A stretch of 64,000 nt of DNA from assembly GCF_004664715.2 (NCBI RefSeq), contig NC_051075.1, positions 29,084,332 to 29,148,331 of the forward strand, written 5' to 3'. A model generated the notes under the pieces. That model worked only from the letters and a program-made list of their open reading frames with translations. It did no database searches and was not told the origin of the DNA. Shown piece by piece: positions 20,930 to 33,744 of the stretch. Position 1 is the stretch's first letter, and each line of letters starts with the position of its first letter. The position numbers and the translations under genes were made by a program. The stretch is from Peromyscus leucopus. Lineage: Eukaryota > Chordata > Mammalia > Rodentia > Cricetidae.

Positions 20930-22060
20930 ACAAGTTTTTTCCCTTTTTTTTCTTTTTTTCCAGTAGTAGGGGAAATACTTTTTCATTGAAAATATACTTT
21001 TTAAATATAATATATTCATATTATGGTTTTCTTTCCCCCAGCACCTCCCAGAACATCTCCATTTCTCCACCCACCCAAATCCACACCCATTCTTTCATTC
21101 TCTCAATACAATAAAAACAGATATCTAAAATGGTGATGATGGTGATGATGAGGAGGAGAACAGAAGAAGAAGAAGAAGAAGAAGAGGAGGAGGAGGAGGA
21201 GGAGGAGGAAGAGGAAGGAGAAGAGGAAGGAGAAGGAGGAGGAGGAGGAGGAGGAGGAGGAGGAGGAGGAGGAGGAGGAGAAGAAGAAGAAGAAGAAGAA
21301 GAAGAAGAAGAAGAAGAAGAAGAAGAAGAAGAAGAAGAAGAAGAAGAAGAAGAAGAAGAAGAAAACAAACAAACCAGAATAGGAAAAGAGCCAAAGAAAA
21401 ACCACAAGAAACACATACAGACACTGAGCCCCATACTCTCATACACACAGAAAACTCATTTAAAAAATAAAAATATAAATGACAGTATATAAGCAAAAAA
21501 TCTGCAGGGAAAATAAATACCCAGACAAAGCACTGTGAGTCACAAAAGCTTCCAAAAGTGCCATTGAGTCCATTTTGTATTGATCATCTCAGCATGGAGC
21601 CTAATCTTAAAGGTGGATTATGTATACAGTGAGAATCCATTGGAGAAAACTAGATTTTCTTTTGAGAGAGGTTATTAATTGGAGATAGGTTCTGGGTTAG
21701 GGATATGGGGTTGTGTCCACTTCCCATCTCAGCACTGGAATCCCATTTGGCTTAGACCTGTGCATTCTTTGTGCATGATTCCATGGTCTCTATGAGTTCA
21801 TATCTGTATCAGTCCTGTTGGGTCTATAAGGCCTTGTTTCCTTGGTGTCTTCTATTCTCATTGGTTCTTACTGTTCTACCTCCTCTTCCATTGGGTTCCC
21901 TGAAAAGATGGTATTTGTGACCCTAACAACACAGGCAACTTTCGAGGTGAGGAACAGGCAGGATCCACTCATTGTTCTGATGATGACCTTTATTGGTCTT
22001 TGTGTTCCTGATCATAGGGTAATTGTGGACTTGACCAAAATGTGAACATCACTCAAAAAG
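20930..22060 (-). mobile_element. L1 3'UTR, antisense, with expanded GGA/GAA tract
   Basis: A T-rich run at 20,936-20,961 (antisense poly(A)) is followed by antisense L1 3'UTR words: 'cacctcccagaacatctcca', 'acaagaaacacatacagaca', 'gacaaagcactgtgagtcac', 'gagataggttctgggttagg', 'ggccttgtttccttggtgtc'. The purine microsatellite lies inside it. Confidence 0.75.
21131..21366. repeat. (TGA)n(GGA)n(GAA)n polypurine tract
   Basis: After a short TGG/TGA run the plus strand is almost pure purine: mixed GAA/GGA, about 45 bp of GGA, then about 27 GAA units. The Glu/Gly- and Leu/Ser/Pro-rich frames across it are artefacts. Confidence 0.97.
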
Positions 22061-23525
22061 CATGTTGGTCCCTATAACTACCCAACTCAAAGTGTTTGTA
22101 ACTGAATTTGCGTTCACTCAAAGTTCCTTTATTTTATATGTAAAAAAAATGTTTCTCAGCTGACGATTTTAAATATTATTGTTCTTTCACTGCTATCATA
22201 TCTATCTATTCTAAAGAAAAACAACCACAAACAATTCTTCTTTAAACCATATATCCTTTCAGAATTATTGCACTAGTCTGTGGAATGGACTTCCCTACAT
22301 CCCTTTTAACAACATATATCCCAAAACACACAATATGAGTTTTAAATTTTAAAACACATCACCTTGCATTTTTGCTCAATGTGCTTAATGACTTACAGTT
22401 ATACCTTAAAACACTCCAAATTTCTAAACTTAAAGCTTACAGGGAAATTCTGGAAGACAAGGTTGGGCTCAGTCAGTTCACTTACTGAATAACAAAGCTG
22501 TATATTTGTCTAAGAGACAGTTTTCATAAATTGCTTTCTTCCAAAATGGTAAACTCTCTAGAATGAATGGGACAGGCGAGGACAAGAGAAATACTATGGG
22601 TAGAAACAAAATATAGCCAGAAAGATTGCCACACATTAGGTAACTATGTCTAGGACATTCTTAGAGCACAAGCAAAAACAGCATCCCTTTGTTTTCCAAG
22701 GCCTAAATGACCTGGCTCACCCTCAGATTCAATGTCTATATTTTCTGACATTCTACTCTGTTCATTCCATTGTTTCTCTGATACTAATTACATCTTGTCT
22801 CAAGGTTTCTGCCTGTAGTTACTTTGTCCTGAATGATCTTCTTCTTGATGTTTCAAGTCTATGCTTATTCTTCATTCAAGTAAAGGTCTGGGATGTAATT
22901 TCATATCCTCACAGATGCTTTCCAGGTGTCTCATCTAAACTAGCATCTATAACTGATGTGAGAGAGAGAAGGGGAGAGTTGTGAACTTCTTTCTGCTTAA
23001 AATCATATCACTTGTTTGTTTACTTAGTTATCATGCCAGATTATGAGGAGATAAACTCAATTTGAATACAGACTTGAATTGTTTTTCAGTGCATCCCAAA
23101 GCTGAAAACATATTGGCACATGCATATTTTCAATATATTATTGAACCTGTCTTCATACTAAATGGCAATTTAAAACTAAAACACTGCCTTTTAGCTTTAT
23201 ATACTGAATCAACCTCTTATTATTTTTAACATTTGATTCTTTAAATATAAGCTTGAAAAATCTCAGAATTCATTTTTCTTTTTTGCTAATGACTAAGTAT
23301 TTTGTGAATCTAAAAGTTACAACCAATCAAATTGTTAAGCCATGGCACAGCAAAACCACTGAACCTGGTTGCTCCATGGGTGGAAATGTACCTTATTGGA
23401 AATATGAGGGACTTCAGTGTCCCTATCTCTTGGTAGAAGAGAATAGCAGTGAGACCTCTAGGGAGTGAGAGAGGATAGCAAAATGTCCATGCAAACCTTG
23501 TTGATTTTAAAGAAAGCAAGTAGCT
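22061..23525. other. Unassigned AT-rich stretch
   Basis: The frame at 22,646-22,984 (plus) has no recognised family. No repeat identified. Confidence 0.35.
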
Positions 23526-23547
23526 ATGTGTGCGTGTGCGTGTGCGT

Positions 23548-23578
<31 letters not shown>
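23526..23578. repeat. (GTGTGC)n(GT)n microsatellite
   Basis: Hexamer units with CG steps passing into pure GT. Confidence 0.95.
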
Positions 23579-24344
23579 GTCTGTCTAGGGACTTTTGGTA
23601 TGTGTTATGGGAATGTGTTAATAAGGAACTAGATGCTCCATTTGCGAGAAGCAAGGGGAGATAAGGAAAGTACCTCTTCCTGGCAGGTAGAGACCCAGAG
23701 CACAGTTTTCCGAGGAATGCTGAGTATAAGCTTTTGTCTATCGACCAGCAATCCTTATGCTTTACCCTGTCAAGGGTCCAGCCTGAGCTGAACACAGACT
23801 ATCATTTTGGATATTGTTACTGGCATTGTCAATTGGGTGATTTAGGGGTTGGAACACAAATATTTGGGGATATAGGCCAGAGTACATTGAAAAGATTACA
23901 CATAAATGTGTTTGTTATGTATAACAATGTTTTCCCTAATTCAATGTAAATATTGCAAAGCAGTTCACTAAAGTAAGTATAATGGTCATTTGGGTGTTCT
24001 TCAATAGATTCAGGTTTCTAGAAATCAGTTTCCTAGCATACATTTTTTATTAACACAGAATTACAAATAATAATAAATTACTGAATTCTTTAACATCAAG
24101 GAAATGGTTAAGCAAAATGGCTTTAAGAGATTTTGAAATTGCTCCTTAACAAAGCATTAAAACTATTCATGTGTCTGAAAAGTAATAAAACATTGTAAAT
24201 ATTATCATAACATTGTTCTCTTAAGTATTTCTGATATAACAATAGCATCATTACATTAGTTCTGGAAAAGTTGTATATACAAATTCTTACTCATGGAAAC
24301 CTAAAACCAAGGTATATAAAATTCACATACGATCTAATGTTTTG

Positions 24345-24720
24345 AGAGTTATTGTGTGTATATGTAGGTCTGTGTGGTGCATGTGAGTGAGTGAACATGT
24401 GTGCATGAGTGTGCACTCCATGAGTGGGTATGGAGGTCAGAGAAGGACATCAACTGTCCAGCTCTATGACTCTCCATCGTCTTTACTTGAGACAGGGACT
24501 GTCATTCACATGGACTCCATGTTTTTTCAGCTAGACTAGCATTAAATGAGTCTCAGAATGCTTCTGCTCCATAAGTTTCTGCTCCATCCTCCTTTGCTAC
24601 AATCACAAGGGTGCTCGGCCATGTCTGCATATTCTAAGTGGGTATTGGAATGTCTGAACCTAGGTCTGCATAGCTGCGTAAGAGGTGCTCTTATATACTT
24701 TGAGCCATGTCCCTAGCTTC
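24345..24720 (-). repeat. Diverged B3/RSINE-like repeat
   Basis: Contains 'gtatggaggtcagagaagga', 'gagacagggactgtcattca' and 'tgctcttatatactttgagc' followed by a 'gagccatgtccctagc' end, the pattern of rodent B3-related repeats read in antisense. Confidence 0.45.
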
Positions 24721-26341
24721 TGGGTTTTGATTTTCAAAGACAAATCTATTTAGCTAATTAATCACAGCATATTTAAAGGAATACAAATTACATATGCATA
24801 TTTTATAATTCTTGATCATATCTTCCAGCTACTTAGTAATATTAAAATCATAGACACATTTGCTACATATGTAATCAGATATAATGAATACAAGATGATT
24901 AAATACTGATGTAATTAATGCCAACATTTCCATGAAAGAAGACATATTCCAAAATAGAATAAGAATAATTTTGATTCACATTATGTATCATAAAAGGTTA
25001 GTAATCCAATAACCTGAGGTAAGCTGAGAAACTGCAGACAGGATTAGACATGTTAACACCTTCTTTGGAATGTAGGTATCTGGGAAGCTCCTAAGAAGAT
25101 CAGCATACCAACCTTCATTGGTGTGTCTTACAGTTGACATCTTTCCCCCATCCAGTTCCCTTTTCTATCCTACACAACCTGCAAGTCTCCATGACTCAGT
25201 ACTGTCTCCACTTCCTTGAGATGATGCTGCCCTTGACTGTCCAGATTAAAGGTCAATCTGCTCCTCAGGAGGTTGGTCTCTTCTGTCTTCATTTTACATC
25301 ACTTTGATCAATCCAAATCTAACAAGTCCCAACTGAAAAAATGAAAAATTAATGTATGACTTGTGATTTAACTATAATATGCATAAATTAGCCTAACCAC
25401 ATGGCTACACCTATTTATGCATTAACAAGGTAGGTACTTTGAAACCATTTAAAGATTAATATTTCAGCTTTACTTCTTGTTACAAATTCTAAATACTTAA
25501 AAAATGAATATCAGTAAGTTAAAAGTAGTTATTATATTGTCATGTTATGATATGGATTACATTTTATGTCTATTAATTTTAGATACATGTTTGACCAAAA
25601 ACATCTTTTAAATGACTAAATGAGTTTCTTATTTTTCTTGTTAAAATAACAAAGGGCATTCCCTCATATGAATCTGAATTATTGCAAATTTGATTGTAAT
25701 AAACAACCTGCAAAAGGTTTTGTAAATGTATAGTCATGGGAGAGCCATCTGACGCCACATAATTACAACCATCATTTATCCCATTCAGAATGTTCACTGT
25801 AATAGCAAGTCCAGTGATATCAGACAGACTTGGGATACACTCTTGGGGGCCACCAATCCATACAACAATTAACAGGTTTTATTTGTGTAGGTATTTTCCT
25901 ATCTTCATTTATGTTATATATCCATGTTAGAACAGATTTGGGGTCTCTGGATGAATTTCAGCTAGTATTAATTTATATCTATTGAAACATTTCAGAGTGA
26001 TATCAAATAGAAATTAAGACAACAGGAGTGTACCATTAAGAAGCACAATTTGTTTCACTCTTTTTGCATATTAAATTCTTTGAATAAAATTGACTTATTT
26101 CATGTCAGCACAGAAGAATACTTGTGGACATTTGTTGAACAAGATCACTGAGTTTGGAGCTAACCGTGAAGCATTGCAATTACTGTTGGGATATTTTGGC
26201 TAAGCTTGCATTTACTAACTCACATTTTGCCTAGGTTATTTTGCTATACAATTGTACTTTCAGGCTAGAACAGAAAAATGTAATGACAATTTATCTCTAA
26301 TGGTAACATAATAGACATAAATATTTATGGTGATATTTTAT
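24721..26341. other. Unassigned AT-rich stretch
   Basis: No gene or repeat recognised. 25,000-25,330 is less AT-rich but not identifiable. Confidence 0.35.
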
Positions 26342-26347
26342 TTGTAC

Positions 26348-26754
26348 TGAAATGTGATTTTAATTGTATGTTAATAAATAAAGTTGCCCCGGGGTCAGAG
26401 CTATTAGAGCCATAGCAAGAGCATGGCAGTGGTGGCATACACTTATAATCCCAGCACTTGGTAGGCAGAGCTAAGTCTCTGTGTATTCAGGGATACAGCC
26501 AGCATTTAAGACCTTTAAGACCTGGAGGGCCGTACATACAGGCAGTGACAAGGCAGTCATGTGTTTGGGTTTACAACCAATGAGAAGGCAGAACAGAAAG
26601 ACTATATTAAAGACAAACACACAGGAAGTTGCTCTCTTTCGGAGAAGTAGGACCACCGCAGGAGGAAGGGTAAGATTTTAGCTCTGAGCTCTGACCTCTT
26701 GGCTTTCTTCTTTACATTGGTTCTGTGTTTCTTATTTAATAAGACAGTTGGTTA
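26348..26754 (+). mobile_element. Solo LTR, family B, with B1-like segment
   Basis: Starts TGAAATGTGATTTTAATTG and ends GTTGGTTA. It is flanked by a perfect 6-bp repeat TTGTAC (26,342-26,347 and 26,755-26,760). Inside are a CCAAT box ('acaaccaatgagaagg'), a TATA-like 'gactatattaaa', and a B1-like segment 'acttataatcccagcacttg' near 26,440. The 6-bp duplication and layout fit a class II LTR; the terminal TA instead of CA suggests mutation of the end. Confidence 0.75.
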
Positions 26755-26760
26755 TTGTAC

Positions 26761-27225
26761 AGACTATATATTCTGCCCTTTTGTGAATTTCATAGTTAAG
26801 TTCTCCATCTCTGGCAGCCAGCTATTAACTACATATCCTTTGTTTCATAGCCTCTATTTCACATCATTTATTTTACATGATGTATTAATATACTGACTAA
26901 TAACATATTTTAACAATTTATAAACTACTTATCAAATTACAGTGTGTTCTATATGTATCATTTGCTTTAGATACCTTGCTTCATTTAATTAAAAACTGAG
27001 AATATTGTTCTAGTAATTTAGTCAAAGAAAATAATTTCAAGATGACACATCCTTACTTATATTATTGACAATGCCATAGTGCTATAGCTCAAATTTATGT
27101 AATTCCATTTAGTAAAAATATATCTTGATGTAATAACATGAAATGTAAAAAGTCATGAATCAACATATTTATGTATAATCATTTTTTTCTATTTGATGCA
27201 ACTATGCACAAATGCAAACTGACTG
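26761..27225. other. Unassigned AT-rich stretch
   Basis: Nothing recognised. Confidence 0.4.
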
Positions 27226-27296
27226 CTAGTGGCTGATCATAGAGTACTTGCTGTGCTTAGCTGAGATCTTGGTCCAATCTACAATATGAAAAATAA
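27226..27296 (+). repeat. ID/B4-type SINE right half
   Basis: 'tagtggctgatcatagagta' and 'cttgctgtgcttagctgaga' resemble a diverged ID box followed by an A-rich tail, from which the adjacent purine tract may have grown. Confidence 0.4.
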
Positions 27297-27490
27297 AATA
27301 AAAAGAAGAACAAGAAGGGAAAGGAGAAGCAGGAGCAGGAGGAGGAAGGAGGTGGGGGAGGAGGAGGAAGAGGAGGAAGAGGAAAAGGAGGAGGAGGAGG
27401 AGGAGGAGGAGGAGAAGGAGAAGAAGAAGAAGAAGAAGAAGAAGAAGAAGAAGAAGAAGAAGAAGAAGAAGAAGAAGAAGAAGAAGAAGA
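27297..27490. repeat. (GGA)n(GAA)n polypurine tract
   Basis: About 190 bp nearly pure purine on the plus strand, ending in about 24 GAA units. Confidence 0.97.
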
Positions 27491-27543
27491 CAACTCCCCC
27501 AGAACAATAATTACAAGAAATATTTAAAAGTCTAGTAATAAGA

Positions 27544-27707
27544 GCTGGGTGGTGGTGGCACATGCCTTTAATCCCAGCACTTGGGATGCAGAGCCAGGCA
27601 GAGCTCTGTGAGTTCAAGGTCAGCTTGTTCTACTGAGCAAGATCCAGGACAGACATCAAAACTATACAGAGAAACTCTGTCTCAAAAAACAAAACAAAAC
27701 AAAACAA
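27544..27707 (+). mobile_element. B1 SINE
   Basis: Typical 'gcctttaatcccagcactt' and 'gagttcaaggtcagcttgtt' with an (AAAAC)n tail. Flanks aaagtctagtaat and aaagtctaacaat are an eroded target duplication. Confidence 0.93.
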
Positions 27708-28079
27708 AGTCTAACAATTATAAATGTTTGGGAAAATAGTAGGGAACATTTTCAGTCAGTCAGTAATACATGAAATAGCACAGAAAATGATATGAGTGAA
27801 ATTCACACAATAAAATGTGTGTATGTAATATTACAGCTTCTGGTACATGTTTTAATAAATACATACATCTGCATTGTTTTTATATGGGAACATAAATATT
27901 ATAAACAAATATATTTGAAGGATGTGTGGGAAACTGGATAAACAAAACTATTTTTAATGCATTATAAATAATACACCTCTCAATTTCTTAAAATTTTCAT
28001 TATGAATCAATACTTTCCTCAAGGATGACATGGAATTTTTTAAACTTAAGAATTTTTTAAACTTAATCATTTAAATATT

Positions 28080-28545
28080 TTTATTTTTATTATTAAAAAT
28101 TTTTCTATTCATTTTACCTACCAACTGCAGATCCCCCCTCTTCCCTCTCCTGCTCCCTGGCCTTCCTGTCCAACCCACCCCCCATTTCCACCTCCTCTAA
28201 GGCATGGTCTCCCATGGTGAGTCAGCAGAGCCTGGTGCATTCTTTTGAGGCAGGTCCAACCCCCTCCCCCTCTGCACCAAGACTGCCCAGGATGTTTCAC
28301 CATAGACAATGGACTCCAAAAAGCCTGTTCATGTACCAGGGACAGATCCCGATCCCACTGCTTGGAGGCCCCCTAAACAATTCAAGCTAAACAATTGGCT
28401 CGCCAATCCAGAGGGCCGAGTCCAGTCCCATGGTGGCTCCACAGCTATTGGTCCACAGTTCATGAGTTTCTACTAGTTTGGCTGGATATCTCTGTACATT
28501 TCCCCATCATGATCTCATCAATCTCTGGAGGCATTGACACCCCTG
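28080..28545 (-). mobile_element. L1-associated GC-rich segment, antisense
   Basis: Words such as 'gttcatgtaccagggacaga', 'tcccgatcccactgcttgga' and 'ccagtcccatggtggctcca' belong to a widespread rodent repeat that I associate with L1 ends. Which end is uncertain. It abuts plus-strand L1 ORF2 sequence. Confidence 0.5.
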
Positions 28546-28925
28546 ACCTGAAGATCTACTATAGAGCTATAGTAATAAAGACAGCTTGGTACTGGCATAA
28601 AATGTGGACCAATGAAATTGAATTGAAGACCCTGACATTAATCGATTAATCCACACACGTACGAACACCTGATTTTTGACAAAGAAGCCCAAACTGTACA
28701 ATGGAAAAGAAAGCATCTTCAACCAAATGATGCTGGCCTAATTGGATGTCAACATGCAGAAGATTGCAAGTAGATCCATATCTATTACCATGCACAAAAC
28801 TCAAGTCCAAGTAGATCAAAGACCTCAACATAAATCCTGTTACAATGAACTTGATAGAAGAGAAAGTAGGAAGTAATCTTGAACACATTGGCACAAAAGA
28901 CTGCTTCTTAAATATAACATAGACA
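28546..28925 (+). mobile_element. L1 ORF2 fragment
   Basis: 'tatagtaataaagacagctt', 'ggtactggcataaaatgtgg' and 'tgatgctggcctaattggat' match the ORF2 region downstream of the RT domain. Frames broken. Confidence 0.8.
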
Positions 28926-30810
28926 ATGAGAGCAACATTTAAGTATTTTTTAAACTTAAATTATTTTATACAAAGTTGAAGTGGGATTTTTAATATGTTC
29001 ATGAGTAGACTGAGGAGTAGACATGGGAGAAAGAGAGATGAAAAAGGAAGGGATTGGGAAAAAGGAAGGAAAAAGGAAGGAAAAAAGAAGGTACATGTCT
29101 ACCTTCACTTCCATAAAATACATCCTGAAGGAGAAATCCTGTTCCTCTGAGTGGATGGTTTCTTGCCTGAAAACTTCCTTCAGCCTGACATTAACCCAAG
29201 AAAACTGTAGGAGGCAGCAGAGTCCTTTCTGGGCCCAGAAACACTTAGAAAATACTTAAAAATCAGTCCTAGTCACACCCCAGAGTGCTCCATGCAATTC
29301 CACGCACACCAACAATGTTCCATGTATGCCTTTCTTTCCATCCTCAGACTATTCAATGTGAGAAAGACCATTAACCTCCATGTTTTCTCAAAGTTTTACT
29401 AGTGACATGTACTCATCTAGAAAACAGACAGACAAACAAACACAAACACAAACACACAAACAAACTCGTGTCTGTGGAATATCTGTGACTTCTAATCGGA
29501 AGAGAAGTAAAGGCCAAGAGATGGTCAGATGAATACAGAATCAGTAGGTAAAGCAACTCCAGGAAGCCTGGAGTTTTTAAAAAATTGCATCTTTAATGAA
29601 TGTTTTAAGTGTTTTCATCATGAAATATGTATGCAAAAGTTTGAACAGCCCTATTTAGGAGTTTTGGATTACAATTCTAACAAAGATAATCTCACTTTTG
29701 CCAAAAACCCACAATATCCTTTTACATCAATAATATCTGATATTAGAATACAATTAGCCCCCGAAAAGACCATACATTTGATTCCCATGTTCCTTTATAC
29801 TTGCTCTAAAATTGAACCATAGAAAATTCACTTTTGTGCTTATTAACAATAAAAATAAAATAAATTAAGTATATACCACTTGATGGTGACAAGTTCAATG
29901 CTTAATCTACTTACTAAAAAATATTATCAGAATAATATTTAAACACTTCCTTAAACAATCTTAAGTATTTATTATATTCCATGTACTCACCCCTTTGTGG
30001 GTCATTTAGTTTTGCAAGAAAATGTAGACATTATAGAATGGATACAGAAAAAGATATGTTCTTGAGTGTGTAAAAGGAGGAAAATTACACATACAGATGT
30101 CTAATAAGGATCTGCAACTTTAAGCACACATGTCAGAGTTACTGTGATAAGAGATGAAAGAAGTTGAAATTTACATTCTAGTAGAAAAGAATATTAACTC
30201 ATGTCAATAAACAGATCCATAAAACTTCACAGAAATAGCAGGTGCCTGAGTCTCCTAGGATGGTGTCACACTGGACCTGTACAGTTAACATATTTCAAAT
30301 CTTGTTTTCTGTGAGAAGCTTAGATAAGCTGTTCCATGAGATCTTGTACTATTAGATAGATACTGATAAAATGTTATTAGAGGTCTAAGGGAGAAAGCTA
30401 AATACCCTTAATGGCCTAAAAAATACATTCTAATTATTTCTCTAATGGAAATTGAAGCAAAGTAAATCTACCATATTTATGGTTACTTGTGATATAGCTA
30501 CAGCTTTCTAAGTCTGTTCTAACAATAAGCAGTGTTTACCATCATATCTACCTTCCTAAGTCTGTGAAATTTTATAACCATTCTTTCCAGTTCATTCAGC
30601 TTCTGCTGAAAAGTCTGGCTAGAGAACTACAAAAACATATATTAGGATTGCCATCTCTACATCCTTTGGCATATTAATGATGCCAGGAATATCTAAGATC
30701 CACTGTTAGGAAAAATATTAGATTTTTATTTGCTATTTTACCTAGAGAGTTCTAGTAAGTAGTCTTAGATGTTGTGCTCATAATATAATATGCCATATAA
30801 GAATGAAAAA
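28926..30810. other. Unassigned AT-rich stretch
   Basis: A purine-rich run lies at 29,020-29,090 and an AAAC-rich run at 29,425-29,466. The frame at 29,529-29,822 (plus) is AT-rich with no recognised domain. Confidence 0.35.
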
Positions 30811-32520
30811 AAAACAATTTTCATAATCTTAACATATCTAATAGGAGGAAATGCCCTATATGGAAAAAAACACAAAAGCCTAGGATGTTCACAATCCAGG
30901 CTATTGCCAAGTTTACTGGTGGCCCTCCACAAACTTCTGGTATGGACCTATTGCTGAAGACTACACCTAGGCAATTTATTGACAATGGGGAATTCAATTC
31001 AACTTGTGCCTGATTAAAGCTAGTATTCATGGTACCGGAAGTACTCTGCATGCAACCAAATGAGAAAGGTAAATGCCAACCCAACCACAAACCCTTCATT
31101 CTATAGTGGTGACTTACCAAAAAAAATATATCAATGCAATAGTGGCACAAAGTTTGTGGGAATAACCAACTAATATCCAATTTGATATTAGATATCAATA
31201 TGAGATGAAACCCATACCAATTCTGGCCAAGAACATGAGACTATATACGCCAGGGAGTTTGGGGAAAATGAAAAACTACTGTTCTACTAAAGGAACATAG
31301 CAATAAAATAACTCTTAATGAGATTCTTCTATACTCATAGATCAGTGTCTGTCTCAGTTATCATCAGAGAAACTTCCTCCAGCAGCACATGAAAAGCAAA
31401 TAAAGAGACCTACAACTAGACAGTATACAATGAGTGAGAGACTTTGGAATATTCATCTCTAAAAGGGATGGTTCCGCTAAATCCCTCCCTTCAGAGCTCA
31501 GGGAACTTCATGGAAGAGGAAAAAAAAGAACTTAAGAGCCAGAGGGGATGGAGGACAACAATGAATAAAGGTCTAGAAAGAACAGGGCTGATATACATAT
31601 GTACTCACAGAGACTGAGGCAGCATGCACAGGGCCTACAAGGGTCTCTACCAGATGTGGTCTTAGAGTGAAAGAAAAAGTGAGTGCATGATTTCACTTCT
31701 AACTCAGAAGGTATCTTCAGTTGATATCCACTCACAAATGAAAACTTAGTTTTCTCTAAGGGGAAACACATAACTCTTAAGTGTAAACCCCATGCCAAGC
31801 AGTAGCTTCCCAACACAAAATGAACTCAAAAGCATCTCTTTTGGTTCTTTGTTTCATAATATTGTTAGTTTTTGTTTTGTTTTGCTTTTATGTTTGGTTG
31901 CTTTTTTTGTTGTTGCTTTTTGTTTGTTTTAATCTTACAGGGCCTTTACTTAGATTGTCATGGCTTCCAGTTTTGTGGTTTTTTTGTTTGTTTGTTTGTT
32001 TGTTTTTGTTTTGTTTTGTTTTGTTTTTCGAGACAGGGTTTCTCTGTGTAGCTTTGCGCCTTTCCTGGGACTCACTTGGTAGTCCAGGCTGGCCTCGAAC
32101 TCACAGAGATCCGCCTGCCTCTGCCTCCCGAGTGCTGGGATTAAAAGCGTGCGCAACCACTTCCCGGCAGTTTTGTGTTTTTATGGGATTCCTGTGTTTT
32201 CAAACGTGTGTGTCTCTATGTCTATATGTGTTTCTTATGTTTTTTCTTTGCCTTTTTTTGGTTGTTTTGTTCTGTTCTGATTTGTTTTTATTTTATTTTA
32301 TATTACTTTTCCTCATCTATTTCTTTTCTAAGCACAGACAGAAAGGATTTGGATGGGAGGGAAGGTTGGGAGGAGGTAAGTAATAGGAGGTAAGGAAAAC
32401 ATAATCAGAATATATAGGGTGAAAAAAATCTATTTTCACTAAAAGAAAAAATTCAAAAATAAAAAGAAAATAGCAAAACAAAAGGCATCAAACAAGCAAA
32501 CAAACAAGCAAAGAACTGGA
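30811..32520 (+). mobile_element. L1 3'UTR with nested B1
   Basis: L1 3'UTR words run in order: 'ctgattaaagctagtattca', 'cagttatcatcagagaaact', 'agaggggatggaggacaaca', 'cacagagactgaggcagcat', 'tttttatgggattcctgtgt', and an A-rich end near 32,410-32,520. Open frames inside are not real genes. Confidence 0.75.
31984..32168 (-). mobile_element. B1 SINE inside L1 3'UTR
   Basis: Antisense B1 with (TTTG)n tail on the left, 'gtagctttgcgcctttcctg' and 'ggctggcctcgaactcacag'. Target duplication AGTTTTGTG at 31,969-31,977 and 32,169-32,177. Confidence 0.95.
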
Positions 32521-32710
32521 CAGACCAAGACTGCAATCTGTAAAAATTTTGATTTTTTTTCTCCAACTAGCTTATACATTAAGATTTTGGTAGTATTTTT
32601 TTAAATCAATAGTTTTATACAAAGCAGTAAGAAGATACATTAGAGCAATTTTCTTTGTCCATTGTCAATACATCTGGTACAGAGGTGGTGCTTGGTGACA
32701 GTAGGTGCAA

Positions 32711-33000
32711 GGACTTTTAATTAATTAATTAATTAATAACTTTTATTGATTCCTCGTAGATTTTACATCATGCATTCCAGTACCACTTATCTCCCAGTCT
32801 CTTGTATCTACCTTGTGCCCTTCCAACCCCTTCATCAAAACCAAAGGTAAAAGAAAAAACAAAAACCAAACAAAAGAAAGAAAGAAAATAAGTCAAAAAC
32901 AAAAACAAACAAACAAAAAGAACAATCTTGTCTTGGAAGCTGTAGTGCGGCCCTTTGAGACACACAGTTTACCCACTAGTCTATAGCAAAAATTTTACAT
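32711..33000 (-). mobile_element. Probable L1 fragment, antisense
   Basis: (TTAA)n at 32,716-32,738 precedes 'ttattgattcctcgtagatt', 'catcatgcattccagtacca' and 'cttggaagctgtagtgcggc', which I take as antisense rodent L1 sequence with an AAAC-rich interior. Confidence 0.5.
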
Positions 33001-33744
33001 AGAGAATAAGGGTAAGATTTGAAGAGGCAGGTGTCTCTGGGCTCACTATTCCCATGTGTTTTGTAAGAACACATGTAAGTGAAGGTTGATAACTTTTTAC
33101 AGAATAATAGTGATAGAGATACCCACATTGGGTTTAGTAACCACTTAATAGACAAAATAAAAATTTTAAATGCTTTTACATAGAAAGTATCAGGAAAACA
33201 TATATTCATAGTCAGTGATAGGTTTCTTAAAATGAAAAAAAAAACTAGTAATGTCATTATTCCCATCAAGAGAAGTTTTAAGTGAGCTACATCTCAATCT
33301 TTACTCATTGACAATTGGAAGTGTGTTTATAACAGCCTGATGTACATCTGGACAGCCATGTGTTTATCTCAGAGAAAAAGTTAATACTGTCAATCTTATG
33401 ATTTTGATGATTGGGTCTATTTGACAAGATTATGTCACTGAGGACTAGACGTCAAAAGAGAGGGGAATTACTCCAAAGTAGATCTTTATTGTCTCCTGTC
33501 AATGAAACATCTGTCTATTTAGAATAGACCTTCCAGTTGACTGAGATGTGACAACAAGCAGGCGAAATGATTTGGTCTTGTATTGTTTCGATTGGGGCTT
33601 CGTCTGAGTTCTAATATGGTTGTAGTATTAGTTCATATTAGTATTATTACAGCATTAATGTGTATCTATTTAAATGAACTAGTACAACTTAGGAAACTTT
33701 GCAGTACAAAAACAAAACCCTGGAATGGTTTCACACATACTGAT
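33001..33744. other. Unassigned stretch
   Basis: No repeat or gene recognised. Confidence 0.35.

Noticed and set aside
21021..21496. Glu/Gly- and Leu/Ser/Pro-rich frames of 100-140 codons
   Set aside because: Microsatellite translation inside an L1 3'UTR.
27226..27617. Leu-, Ser-, Phe- or Lys/Glu-rich frames
   Set aside because: Same cause: GGA/GAA repeat read in several frames.
31820..32383. 187-codon plus-strand frame
   Set aside because: Composed of L1 3'UTR and an antisense B1; low-complexity Phe/Leu content.
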